Source: Chromera velia
Lineage: Eukaryota; Sar; Chromeraceae
Assembly: GCA_018398765.1 (NCBI GenBank)
Contig: JAHBMJ010002850.1
Location: forward strand, 19,469-83,468
DNA: 64,000 bases
Direction of reading: 5' to 3'
Notes under the pieces: model-generated
What the model was told of the DNA's origin: nothing
Seen by the model: only the letters and a program-made list of their open reading frames with translations
The model's database searches: none
Shown here: one piece after another, positions 13,162-22,381 of the stretch
Position numbering within the stretch: position 1 is the first letter of the stretch
Layout of the letters: each line of letters begins with the position of its first letter
Program-made: the position numbers and the translations under genes

Positions 13162-14491
13162 GAGGGGAGATTGAAGGATTGGCATCAAGAATCACGCAGG
13201 TTTGTGCTGGAATGGATGGATGGAGGGAAAGTGTGACCCCATTGATGCTGCCTGCCTGTCTGCACCTGTGCATCCATCCATCCCAAACGCTTCTCTCTCA
13301 CCTAGACTCATGGTTGGGCCATCCACTCCGGCACCACACCGAGATGAATGAAGGCATATGTGTCTGATTGTTCTTCTCACGGGGAAAAGTGTCTTTTCGA
13401 ACTTTTTTAGTCCACTCCTTAACTGTCTTTTTCTCTCCCTGTTCTTGCTTGCTCACCCTTCCCGATGTTGTAATCTGCAATGGTGCGTCCGTCCTCCAGT
13501 TGCTTCCCTGCAGAATTAAAAACAAAACAATTAAGAGAAAAAAAAAAGAAGGAAAGAAACGATGTAAGCACGAAGAGAGAGACGAATGTGAAAGAAAGAA
13601 AGGATACTCGAAGCAGACCCAGTCTCCAACACTCGTCAGGCAAGGCAGTTCTTTTGTACAGGATGTACTACACGCATCTCAGTTGCATGGGTCCTACATG
13701 CCAGAGAGAACTGGACGTCAAAAACGCAGTTGAAATATGGAGGCAAACCGCAAAACAGGTAGAAAGGCTGCCATGAGTGTGAAACTATACCTCTCTCCTT
13801 TTTTCCATTCTTTTCTCAGTCAATCCCCTTCTCTTCTCTTCTCTTCTCTTCTCTTTCGATCTATCCAATGCCTCCCCATACCATGCAGGTACCTGCGAAG
13901 ATGAGTCTCTGCTGATCGGGAGGAATTCCCTCCTTGTCCTGGATCTTCTCTTTCACCGCCTCCATCGAGTCCGAAGAGTCGACGTCCAGGCAGACCTGCA
14001 GACAGACAGACAGACAGACAGAAGAAAGGGATCAAGCAAGACAGGGAAGAAGAAGGTGCGTAACCACCAAGACATAAGATTGACTCCACGCTTGCCTGCT
14101 CTACCGAGATCGTAGTGTCAGGAGCTAGGGCTGTACGTCGTTTGATGTCGGTAGCAACGGACCCCTCTCTCCCTCCCTCCCTCCTTTCTCGAAAGAGACC
14201 CCACTCACGTACGTACCGTCTTTCCCGTCAGAGTCTTCACGAAGATCTGGAAGCCCATCCCTCCCGAGTAGTTCTTGTCCTCCATCTTGGGCTTTGCCTT
14301 CAGGTGCCCTGTGGGGTCGTCGGGGACAACCTGCAGGGAAGTGGGGGGGGGGAGGAAAAGGTTGTTGCGGATGATAGAGCAAGCGAGCTATGGGGAGAGT
14401 CAAGCAGGTCTCAAATGAGTCACACACACCAAAATCAGGGACAGCAGATGGGCAGAGAGAGAAAAAAAACGGTTCAACAATAAAGCTAGAC

Positions 14492-14536
<45 letters not shown>

Positions 14537-14588
14537 CGCAGACAGACAGACAGAGAGACAGACACACACACAGATCGGAGAGACAGAC

Positions 14589-14632
<44 letters not shown>

Positions 14633-15578
14633 GGAGACAGACCTGAATGACTCCAGAGACAAGAGACAGCCGAACATCCACCCAGTCTTCCTCGGTTGTG
14701 TTGTCAACTAGAGCCAGTGCTTGGAGGTTGAAGTTTGATTTCTCCTTCTCTCCTTCCCCCTCTCCTCCCTCCGTGCCTGGACCCTGAGAGCTCTTGGAAG
14801 GAGACTGCGCATTGGGGTGTTCGGATACGACAATGACGGCGTCATCCTCCGATTCTCTCTCTTGGTCCTCTTCTCTCTGTTCCTTCTTCTTCAGAGACAA
14901 AGTGCCCCCCGTCTTCTTCTTCTTACTACCAGAGGAAATGAATAGACGGTAAGAAACTCTCCACTCGGTCGCACTTCCTACATAGTTGGCAACCACTCTC
15001 CTGTCCCCCTCCCCCCTGCAGAAGATCTCAACTTTCTTCGAGTCGGCAGTACAGCTCCGCAGCATCTCCTCCAGATAACCCGCAAAGTCTCTACGAAGAG
15101 ACGGGGACTGCAGAGAGACGGTCGTGATGTCAGAAAGGCAGATGCGCTGAAGAGACTGTGCCTCAATGCGTGCACCTCCTGTCAGCAGAGACACGAAGTA
15201 CTTGGACACCCCATCGGCCTGTCCCGCCGCCTCTGTACCTGCGATGATGCCTTCATACTTCCCGAACCGTGTGACTACGTTGATCCCTGCTCCCCTTAGT
15301 TCCTCCAACAAGTCCTTGAGACTTGAGGTCTTCCCCTTGGACTTTGAGTGGAAAGGGTTCCCCACAAGTTTGCTTTCCGGGCCCTCATAGGTAATGGATG
15401 AGATCACACCCTTGTCGGAGTCGTCATAGACGGTCAGACTTTTCATCACCGAACCGATTTCCTCCTTCTTCACGTTGAAGGAAACTACCGTGTCTCCCTC
15501 CACTTGGGAGGACCTCACATAAAAGCCCACCTTGTTCTTGTACAAGGTGATGGCCTCGACACTCAAGGGCAGAGACAT
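6558..15578 (-). CDS. DUF4139-domain protein with an internal ubiquitin domain (13 exons, 839 residues)
   Basis: Exons in gene order: 15578-14643, 14330-14217, 13995-13893, 13507-13457, 13004-12796, 12003-11879, 11306-11058, 9771-9705, 9615-9484, 8909-8784, 7687-7553, 7098-7030, 6761-6558. Phases agree across all 12 introns. The start is the first ATG of the long first exon ([16 protein letters not shown]). DUF4139 signatures flank the insert: [15 protein letters not shown] before it, and [29 protein letters not shown] and DQQRLRENL after it. Residues about 339-414 are a full ubiquitin ([48 protein letters not shown]), followed by PSEDEP. Lysines 6, 11, 27, 29, 33, 48 and 63 and the L8/I44/V70 patch are kept. 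DUF4139 has no well-defined biochemical role, and I do not assign one. Exon 8 (residues starting TFDQE) is the least conserved and least certain. The gene is divergent from the folate gene. Confidence 0.88.
7661..7808 (-). repeat. Duplicated 3' splice junction of DUF4139 exon 11 with an AGAATTCT insert
   Basis: 7,661-7,690 (acceptor plus the start of exon 11, GLDVRSPNL) recurs at 7,779-7,808 with one change. The copies are separated by 88 bases containing GTAT repeats and AGAATTCTGTTTGAGAATAA at 7,756-7,775. The exon continues in frame only from the 7,687 acceptor. Confidence 0.9.
8031..8676. repeat. (CATT)n / CATTCATGCATT microsatellite array
   Basis: About 645 bp of ATTC units interspersed with ATGC and TTTATTC variants, inside the intron between exons 10 and 11 of the DUF4139 gene. 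It yields long artificial His-Ser-Phe-Ile frames in all three plus frames. Confidence 0.95.
9312..9484. repeat. (TGAC)n microsatellite with CTGACCGC variants
   Basis: A tetranucleotide tract in the intron after DUF4139 exon 9. It begins immediately at the 5' splice site, which is itself GTCAGT, so the repeat unit and the donor share sequence. Confidence 0.9.
10229..10985. repeat. 28-bp TG-rich minisatellite, about 26 copies
   Basis: The unit is TGTGTGTCTGTATGTG followed by TGTATACTTCTG, with G/T and T/C variants (TACGTCTG, GCATACG). It is regular at 28 bp and lies in the intron between exons 7 and 8 of the DUF4139 gene. It is open in several frames on both strands because the unit has no stops, which gives repetitive Cys-Val or Thr-His frames that are not genes. 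Confidence 0.95.
11763..11880. repeat. (ACTC)n and (TGAC)n microsatellite
   Basis: A tetranucleotide tract in the intron after exon 6 of the DUF4139 gene, again running into a GTCAGT donor on the minus strand. Confidence 0.9.
11990..12442. repeat. 101-110 bp tandem array carrying the exon 6 acceptor
   Basis: ATGCATCGGCTGG followed by YCTGCAGGGGAAA starts at 11,990, 12,100, 12,210, 12,320 and 12,421, giving spacings of 110, 110, 110 and 101. Read on the minus strand, each unit holds a TTTCCCCTGCAG acceptor plus the first bases of exon 6 (the functional copy starts at 12,003). The fifth copy has CTGTAG in place of CTGCAG, which reads CTACAG on the minus strand. AGAATTCTGTATGA occurs between every pair of copies (12,076, 12,186, 12,296, 12,397). 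Confidence 0.92.
12966..14252 (-). other. Ubiquitin domain encoded across four exons
   Basis: Ubiquitin residues 1-12 end exon 2, 13-47 fill exon 3, 47-64 fill exon 4 and 64-76 open exon 5. The joined sequence departs from canonical ubiquitin mainly in beta strand 2 and helix 1 ([17 protein letters not shown] in place of ITLEVEPSDTIENVKAK) and at positions 57-62 (IADYNIG). Met1 is replaced by GF after an upstream Met. The final GG is followed by Pro, a residue most deubiquitinases do not cleave before, so the domain is probably retained as a built-in module. That last point is inference. Confidence 0.9.
14489..14642. repeat. (GACA)n microsatellite
   Basis: A GACA/CTGT tract that fills the intron after DUF4139 exon 1 and begins at its GTCTGT donor. 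Confidence 0.9.
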
Positions 15579-16319
15579 GGTTGCTTTGGAGAAATTGACT
15601 TCAATGCTTGTCTGAAAAGAAGGAAGGTGCTAGAGAGCACGCTTCAAGCAACAGTTGGCTGAAGCACCGAGAAAGCCAGACAAAGTATATAGAAAGAAAT
15701 ATACCTCCGGATTAGGAAAGCAGGAAGTGACGTCCACTGAGTAGTTTGGTAAATTATGTCTTTAAGGACGCTCTCTATGAGCTGTTGGGTCACACAGTGC
15801 AACGATCGAATGAGTGAATTCATCCATGGATTCATCTCTTCAAAGTTCAAAGTGGATACTTGAACGACTGTTGTTTGTCTGACCTTTATATTAATATTTT
15901 TTGTGGTTCTCGTGGCGGCGCCATGCGTGCACATGCATGCAGGCGGCGCGCGCGCGCCACTCTGCCTTGGAGACGGCAAAACTCAATTTGCATTGAGAAG
16001 CAAGAAAGACTCCGGCAATCTCAGGCAGAGACTGGGTCCGACAAATGCCATCCAGCCATTTCTGCGGCAAATCGTTATGCATGACCCGTTTCATGGATTT
16101 CTTCACCGCCTCCAAGCACTGTGGTGTACGCTCCCCCAAGACGCACGGCGCGTAGTGCGGATCCAGAGCACCGGCTTGTCTCGATCGATTCCTAAGGCTT
16201 TCAAGTCGAAAAGGAGCCTTTAAGGAGGCTTGCGGCTTCTGTTTCTCTGAACTGCAAGGCAGTACTTCCTTTTGATTGCTTCGACAGATACAGAGAGGCA
16301 GACGGAGAAGGTCTGACTT
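15579..16319. promoter_or_regulatory. Divergent intergenic region between the DUF4139 and folate synthase genes
   Basis: About 740 bp between two divergent start codons, so it must hold both promoters. I see an alternating GCGCGCGCGC stretch at 15,946-15,956 beside GCATGCAG words, and no clear TATA box. Minus-strand and plus-strand frames of 100-160 residues occur but match nothing I recognise and lack conserved motifs. Confidence 0.45.
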
Positions 16320-17262
16320 TTGGAGACGAGAGGGCTGGAGCAAAGTATGGTTGAGAAAGCAACCACAGTGTCTCCCCCTAACCACACACAGACAGAGTCT
16401 CCGAACAGAAGCGCAAAAGAGACCGAGGCAGAAGACCGAAGGAGGATGTCCTACAGAGAGTGTCTAAAGCGGCTCTTTGAGTCCCATGCGGTGAAGATGG
16501 GTATCATCAACTCAAGAAAGATTGCAGAGTTGACTGGAAACCCCCACACCCGCTTCAAGTCCATCCATATCGCAGGAACCAACGGCAAAGGCTCGACTTC
16601 AACCAAACTTGCCACCGCCCTCACGCTGCATGGATACAAAACCGGCCTCTTCACCAGCCCCCACCTTTGCACTTTTCGGGAAAGGATCAGGGTGAATGGT
16701 GAGATGATCTCAGAGAAGGAGGTAGTCGAACTGGCCACCAAAATTTTGGATCTGTCGGACCAAAATGGTATGCAGATGACTTTTTTTGAGATCTGCACTC
16801 AGATTGCGTTGATGCATTTTGAGAGGGAAAAAGTCGATTGGGCTGTCGTTGAGTGTGGGTTGGGGGGCCGGCTTGACGCCACCAATCTTCTATCGCCTGA
16901 CCTTTCTCTGATTTCGTCTATCGGTTGGGACCACATGGCGATCCTGGGAGATACTCTGGAAAAAATTGCAGGCGAAAAGGCGGGTATCATCAAAAAGGGA
17001 ATTCCTGTGGTGGTGGGCCCCCAAGCGGCGAGTTTTGATGTGATTCGAGAGACGGCGGAGAAGGAGGGGGCGCCATTCATTCCTGTGGCAGAGGGACCAG
17101 AGGGGGAGAGTTTTGATGAGGAGAACAAGAGAACTGCGCGGTCGGTCAGTCTGTGCTTGTATGTAGACTTTTTTGTGTGCATGTATACATTGATTCATTG
17201 AAGAGAGCTGCAGACAGACAGAGACAATGAGGGGAGACGTTTGCAAGAAATCGAAATGTCCA

Positions 17263-17300
<38 letters not shown>

Positions 17301-17424
17301 CATACATATCTGTGTGTATGTGAGAGAGAGAGAGGACAGACTGGAAGGAGGAAAAGGAAGCAGAAGCATCTTTCTCTCTCGTTTCCTGAGGCTTCTGGGG
17401 GATTGTGTCGATGCATGACTGAAT

Positions 17425-17459
<35 letters not shown>

Positions 17460-19888
17460 GAAGCAAGGATGCATGACTTAATGACCGCACGGAGGAAGCA
17501 AGGATGCATGACTGAATGACCGCACGGAGGAAGCAAGAATCCCTTCAGGGCTGCTATCTAGAGAAGAAAAGGAAGTGGGGGAACAGGGCAAGACAGAACC
17601 GAATTCAGGAAATGCAAAGAGGAGATGACGGCAGGCAGCTTTGCAGGTTTTTTGCCAACATTCGTGTGATTACTTTCTTGCTTGCCACTTTCCCTTGTAC
17701 CAGCCCGTCTCCTCTCTCCCCCCCTTCTCCTTTCTTCTCGTTACCTTTCTTCCCTTCAGAACTGCCTTGGACACTTTGCGTCTCCCCCTGGAAGAAGAGA
17801 CGGTCCGGAAGGCTCTCTCTGCCCTCCCCCCCCTGAGGCTCCACGTGCTCTCACCTGACGCCGTCCAGACGGCAGCTGCTGCTGTTGGATGCGCAGAAGA
17901 CAAAAAGAAAGGAATAGGGGTGCCGTCGGGGGTGATGCTGGATGTTGGGCACAACGCCACGGCCCTGGAGAGACTTTCCGGGGTCCTCAGATCGGAACTT
18001 CTGAGTAAAGGGGGAGGAGACGGCAGAAGGAGGGGGGTGCATATGGTGGTAGGGTTGTCCAAAGAAAGGGATGCGAAAGTGTTGCTCTCTCTTTTGAAGA
18101 GCTTGGAAGGGGATCTGAAGGTAAAGTTGGGGGTAGGGTGGGTGGGGGGGGATGAAATCAGCATTAAATTATGTGTTTGGCTGTGATTGAATCGGCGTTT
18201 GTTCTGTTGTTTTATCGTTCTGCTTCGAAGAAAGGTCCTTAATTGCTGCATGTTGAAAGAAGAAGACATTCACCCTCCATTTCTCCAAACAGATACAGTT
18301 CTTTCTGTTGGTATACCAGGGCAAGAAAGAGGGAGGTTTTGCTTGTCTGATAGAACGGTCCGCACAAAGGCTCTTCCCTCCATCCCTGTGTCGCTCTGCA
18401 TGTCGAAGCTTTCATTCTGTGGAAAATAAACCAGTGGTTTTGTTTGCATGTGTCGCGAATTGAAAGAAAAGTGAAAGATCGATGACACAGCTTGTCTTCT
18501 CGTCTGTCTCTTTCTTCTGCTTCTGCCTCTCTTGGTCCGTCTGCGTGGCTGTCTACCGCCCTGCCTCTGTGTGTCTGCCTGTATTTTTTTCTGTCGTAGA
18601 AGAGAGGGACAAAAAGATTCCTTCTGCCCGTCTCTCTGAGTGAATCTTGCCTGCAGTCCCTTCGTTTCGTGGCATCTGAACACCCTCGAGCGAAGAACTT
18701 CAGCGCCGTGTTGGAGGACCTGAAGGCGCACCCGGAAGCGGAAGGGAAGGGGGAAAGAAGTGAAGGCGAAATGATTGAGAGGTCCGTACGTGGGATGAAG
18801 GTCGAAGGGTCAGAGTGAGAGTGTGGAAGATTTGGGCTTCAGAGCTGACAGATGGGACTGAATCATTCATCCATCCATCCATCTGCGTGATTTGGTAGAA
18901 GGAAGAGAGGTTGCATGTGCTCAGGGAAGGCCCTAGCCATTTTCTTTTTTCTTTCCGTCCCTGCTTTTAGGTTGTTTCTTATTTCTTTTCTCTCTCCTCT
19001 TCGACTTACCTCGTTTTCTCATGGCATGTAAAACGTGGATGCTCGTCGCAGACTTTTTTCCTTCGTTCATAATCCTGCCTTCTCAATGCTGTACTTGTGC
19101 TGTGCGTCTCAGAGCGCTGTGCGTCTCAGAGTGCCTCTGTATGTGTCTAGGTGGTGCCCTTTTGTGTTCTCCAGCGCGCGTCTGTGCGTCTCTGTGGTTG
19201 CATGGCCGTGTAGTCGCTTTTCTCATCTTCTTTCTGAGTGTACACATCTTCCATCATCACGCCCTCGTTTCTCTTGTGCAGACTCCTCAGCTGCGTTGAT
19301 TGTTTGTTTGATTGTCTTCCACCACGTCTCTCTTCTTTGGGTTTCCTCCTGATCTCTGTCCCTTTCGGCTCCCCTTTCCTCTTTGTTATTCATGCACGCA
19401 GATTGAAGAGACTTCTTTTGGAGGGTGCAGAGCCTCGCCCCCTCTCGTCATCCTCTGAGACCCCTCCCCCTCCACATGGAGAGAGCCAGAAAGGGGTGGC
19501 TTCCCTCTCTGCTCGTGAAGCTCTGCACAGGGCTTTTGAGTCAGCAGGCGCAGAGGGAGATGCCGTGTGTGTGTGCGGCACTTTTTTCATCTTTAAGGAA
19601 GTACTGGAAGCGATGAAGCTCTTGGACTTGGCGGCGTGTGATGACGTGGAAATGAATGAGCCATCCGTTGCTGTTGGAGGTCTGTCGGTGTCAGCGCCCA
19701 CTTCCTCTTCGTCCTCTCCGAAGACTTTCTCTAATTTCGATGCTGCAGAGGGGGGAACTACAGAGTTTGAAGGGGAGGGGGGGAAAGCAGGGCAGAGACA
19801 GCTGCAGGGGTGCCCCTTGTTGAGGGGGGACACAGAAAGGGACCCTCTCGGACTTTTCACAGGAGTGCACTTTGGGCATTACAATTAA
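16320..19888 (+). CDS. Folylpolyglutamate synthase / dihydrofolate synthase (4 exons, up to 606 residues)
   Basis: Adds glutamate to folates, and in bifunctional enzymes also to dihydropteroate, using ATP; part of folate metabolism. Exons: 16320-17140, 17760-18120, 18657-18808, 19402-19888, with consistent phases. Motifs in order: P-loop HIAGTNGKGST (about residue 82), TGLFTSPHLCTFRERIRVNG, VECGLGGRLDATN, IGWDHMAILGDTLEKIAGEK, KAGIIKKG, MLDVGHNATALERL, and the C-terminal VCVCGTFFIFKEVLEAM. The Mur-ligase layout (ATPase core then C-terminal domain) is complete. ATG choices are 16,320, 16,347 and 16,446. The last begins MSYRECLKRLF at the family's normal N-terminus, so the earlier ones would add an unconserved leader. 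The tail after the C-terminal domain is about 80 residues longer than usual and Ser/Gly/Glu-rich. The third donor (GTCAGA) is chosen by frame and is the weakest point. Confidence 0.92.
17425..17540. repeat. (AC)n plus a 34-bp direct repeat in the folate gene's first intron
   Basis: GCATGACTGAATGAC occurs before an (AC)n run and again, with a GAGGAAGCAAG prefix, at about 17,458-17,525. It is intronic. Confidence 0.8.
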
Positions 19889-20127
19889 CCCACAGTGAAC
19901 GAATCAACCGTTATAAATAGTTTAATATAAACGCGTTGGGCACGTCATAGTCATAATCATAGTGAAACGTAGAAATCTTTAGATAAATCTAAATCCTAGT
20001 CTGATATCTGTAGTCTAAATCTGTGTGTTTTTTTTGTAAAAAAAATTGAAAAATAAATATAAATTAAATAAATAAAAAAACGATATGGGATGACACGGGC
20101 TTAGTACCCTATACAAGTGTACCCCAA

Positions 20128-20171
20128 AAGTATACCAAAAATTCACATTAATATCAATTTTTGGTATACTT
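20128..20171. repeat. Inverted repeat AAGTATACCAAAAATT
   Basis: AAGTATACCAAAAATT at 20,128 is followed by its reverse complement AATTTTTGGTATACTT ending near 20,171. This forms a short hairpin with a loop of about 10-12 bases in AT-rich DNA. Confidence 0.8.
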
Positions 20172-20211
20172 TCAAAAATTGATATCATGCACTTTTCATA
20201 CATTTGTTTGA

Positions 20212-20315
20212 AAGAACTATAAAGAGTTAGAAGCTCAAACTGATAACGCTCAACAGTCAAGTATAGATCTATTAGCATGCTTAGTATGAGCTTCTAACTT
20301 TTTATAGTTCTTGAG
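20212..20315. repeat. Inverted repeat around AAGAACTATAAAGAGTTAGAAG
   Basis: The left arm AAGAACTATAAAGAGTTAG is mirrored by CTAACTTTTTATAGTTCTT on the right with one or two mismatches, separated by about 50 bases. It is a hairpin or a very small MITE. Confidence 0.75.
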
Positions 20316-20904
20316 AAAAAAAGTGGCAAAAATGACAATTTCAGATTGCCTTCGCAAATGGTAAAGTCTTGATCTGATTATCTTTAGATGGTTTGTTTCC
20401 TGTTTTCTTTATTTAAATGTATATGGAGTGGGTTGAGAGGAAGTAACAAGGAGAGAAACGTAAAACAGACAATGCCAACTAAGGCCCAGGCTGTCGGGGC
20501 ATGGATGGCATACTTACGTGGGCGCGGGGGAGGACGTGCTCGAGCTCGCGCGGGCGCGGGGGGGTGGGGCGCTCGTACTTGGCGTACTACTACTCGCGCG
20601 GCGTGCATACGGCTTTTTTGGGTGGTCTCTCTCTTCTTTTCTTCTCTCATCTTTTTTTTATTTTTTCTCTTTTCTTTCTCTTTCTTTTTCTCATCATGTT
20701 TTTTGCTCATAATATCACTGTCTCGAAAAAATAGATCGTGTGTCACGGAGTTGACCTCTGCTCTTACCGATCGCAGCACACTGCAGCATACACTGCATAG
20801 CAAAAGAAGGCCTTACTGTATACACTACGTAAGATGCACTCTTTTTCACTTTCAGCATTCGAACGCGAAACACCAAAACACCACAAGCACTGTCGAGCAA
20901 AAAA

Positions 20905-21240
20905 TTATTTGGATACAAACAAGCAGTACATCTTCACTGAAGAAGGAAATGGAACCTCACCCTCTATAGTGGTGGAGACAATGTGAGGAAGCAGAGTAGC
21001 GTTATCTCCCATCTTTGCAATTTTCTTTTTGAGCTCATTCTGATGCTGGGTAGCGATTGCTTTTTTGATTTCTTCTGTCTTCTTTTTGCAGCTTCGAAGG
21101 TGAGTCCAAAGATTGGATGTCCCTCTACTGCTTCTGGTTGTCGTCCCGCAGGAATTGCATATATACGATTCTACAGGTTTGCCGAGCGGTGGCTGAACTG
21201 CTTTGAAGAAGTCTCGTACGTCTGCTTGACTCATTTTCAA
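20905..21240 (-). mobile_element. BED-type zinc finger fragment, hAT transposase-like
   Basis: A single frame of 111 residues beginning MKMSQADVRDFFKAVQP. Residues about 26-52 form a BED-type finger: CNSC (Cys-x2-Cys), then NLWTHLRSC (His-x3-Cys) with the usual aromatic before the His. This is followed by a basic, coiled-coil-like stretch (KKKTEEIKKAIATQHQ). BED fingers of this kind commonly form the N-terminus of hAT-family DNA transposases, but no DDE core or dimerisation domain follows in the AT-rich and GC-patch DNA around it. It could also be a small host DNA-binding protein made from a transposase. The start codon lies in AT-poor sequence near 21,240. Confidence 0.55.
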
Positions 21241-22381
21241 ACTATAGAGTTAATCGTCTGAACATATCAGGCCTCAGTCATCTCAGACTGGTATCATGGC
21301 TTGCTGTGACTTTAAGTTTGCATCTTACCTTATGTTTGAAACTCATGCATGAAGACCCGATTTTTGATGTAACCTGTACAATCGGCTATTCGGCTCCGAA
21401 TGCATGCACCGATGGCCGTGGCCGCTAGTAGGAGCGGTGGGCCGCGCCGGCGCATGTATGGCTGGCCTGGGCTGCATAGGCTGGGCCATGTATGCAGTAC
21501 ACTGGATGTGCACAAGCCTCTAGGCTACTCCCAAAACATTTGTTTTCATAACATAAAAAAAAACCACGCACCATTAGAATGACCTAAGGTATTAAAGACT
21601 AGTAAGAATCGGACTTTGGCTAATTAATCACTTTATTCAATCACATTCAATCACTTCATGGGATAATTAAATATATTCTAATCACAAGTGACTAAACACC
21701 TTTGCTGATGACATCGGGCGACAACTTGACAAAAGATCGTTGAAACAAGAAAAGTACAATCATTACGAATTAAGAGAACGAACATACGTATACAGCCGGC
21801 CCACCGTCTCTCTCATTCTCTCTCGAGGGACCCTCGACCATGCATGCAACCTGATGGATGGATCATTCATCCATCGACCCAATTAATTCCTTCATTCCGC
21901 ATGCACCACCAGTGTGCATCTCACCTCCAACCTTCCCTCAACCCACTCCACTCCACTCCCTCTCATTCCAGGTCCTCTGTTTCTTTCTTTCAACGAATTC
22001 GGTGTGCATTCTTTCATGCGGGAAGAAATCAGGTCGGAATGCGGAAGAGTTCTCCGAGTCGATCCGATGCAGGTAAACAACACGAGAGCTCCATGACGCC
22101 CCCCTCGGAGAGGGAACAGAAGAGAAAAGGAAGCGAATCAAAAGAAGAGAAGATCAATTCCATTCATTCATTTCTCTTCCTTGATTCCACCGGCTTCTCC
22201 CTTGATCTATCGGTCGATCGACAAACCATGCCTTCACAATCAAATACAAAAGAGAAGGGAATAAAAATGCTGCATCTTCAGAAAGCTGCCTCCTTCACCT
22301 CTCTTCTCCTTCCTCTTCCCTTCGCCTTTCCTCTCTTACTCGCTCTCCTTTCCTCCTCTCTTCCCCTCTCCTCTTCACGTC
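21241..22381. other. Intergenic region without recognisable genes
   Basis: Contains a GC-rich, CpG-containing patch (about 21,400-21,490, GGCCGTGGCC and GGGCCGCGCCGGCGC words), then AT-rich DNA, then CT-rich DNA from 21,800 that is probably the 3' flank or UTR of the sirtuin gene. A GCATGCA word cluster sits near 21,840. Confidence 0.5.

Larger units (their letters stand above)
19889..20904. other. Intergenic: hairpins and a GC-rich island
   Basis: AT-rich up to 20,500, then a 100-bp GC-rich, CpG-rich patch (20,510-20,610), then CT-rich DNA. Two inverted repeats are described separately. No protein is recognised. Confidence 0.5.

Noticed and set aside
15891-16385. 164-residue minus-strand frame upstream of the folate synthase gene
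   Set aside because: It overlaps the start of the folate gene, has no recognisable domain and no supporting splice pattern.
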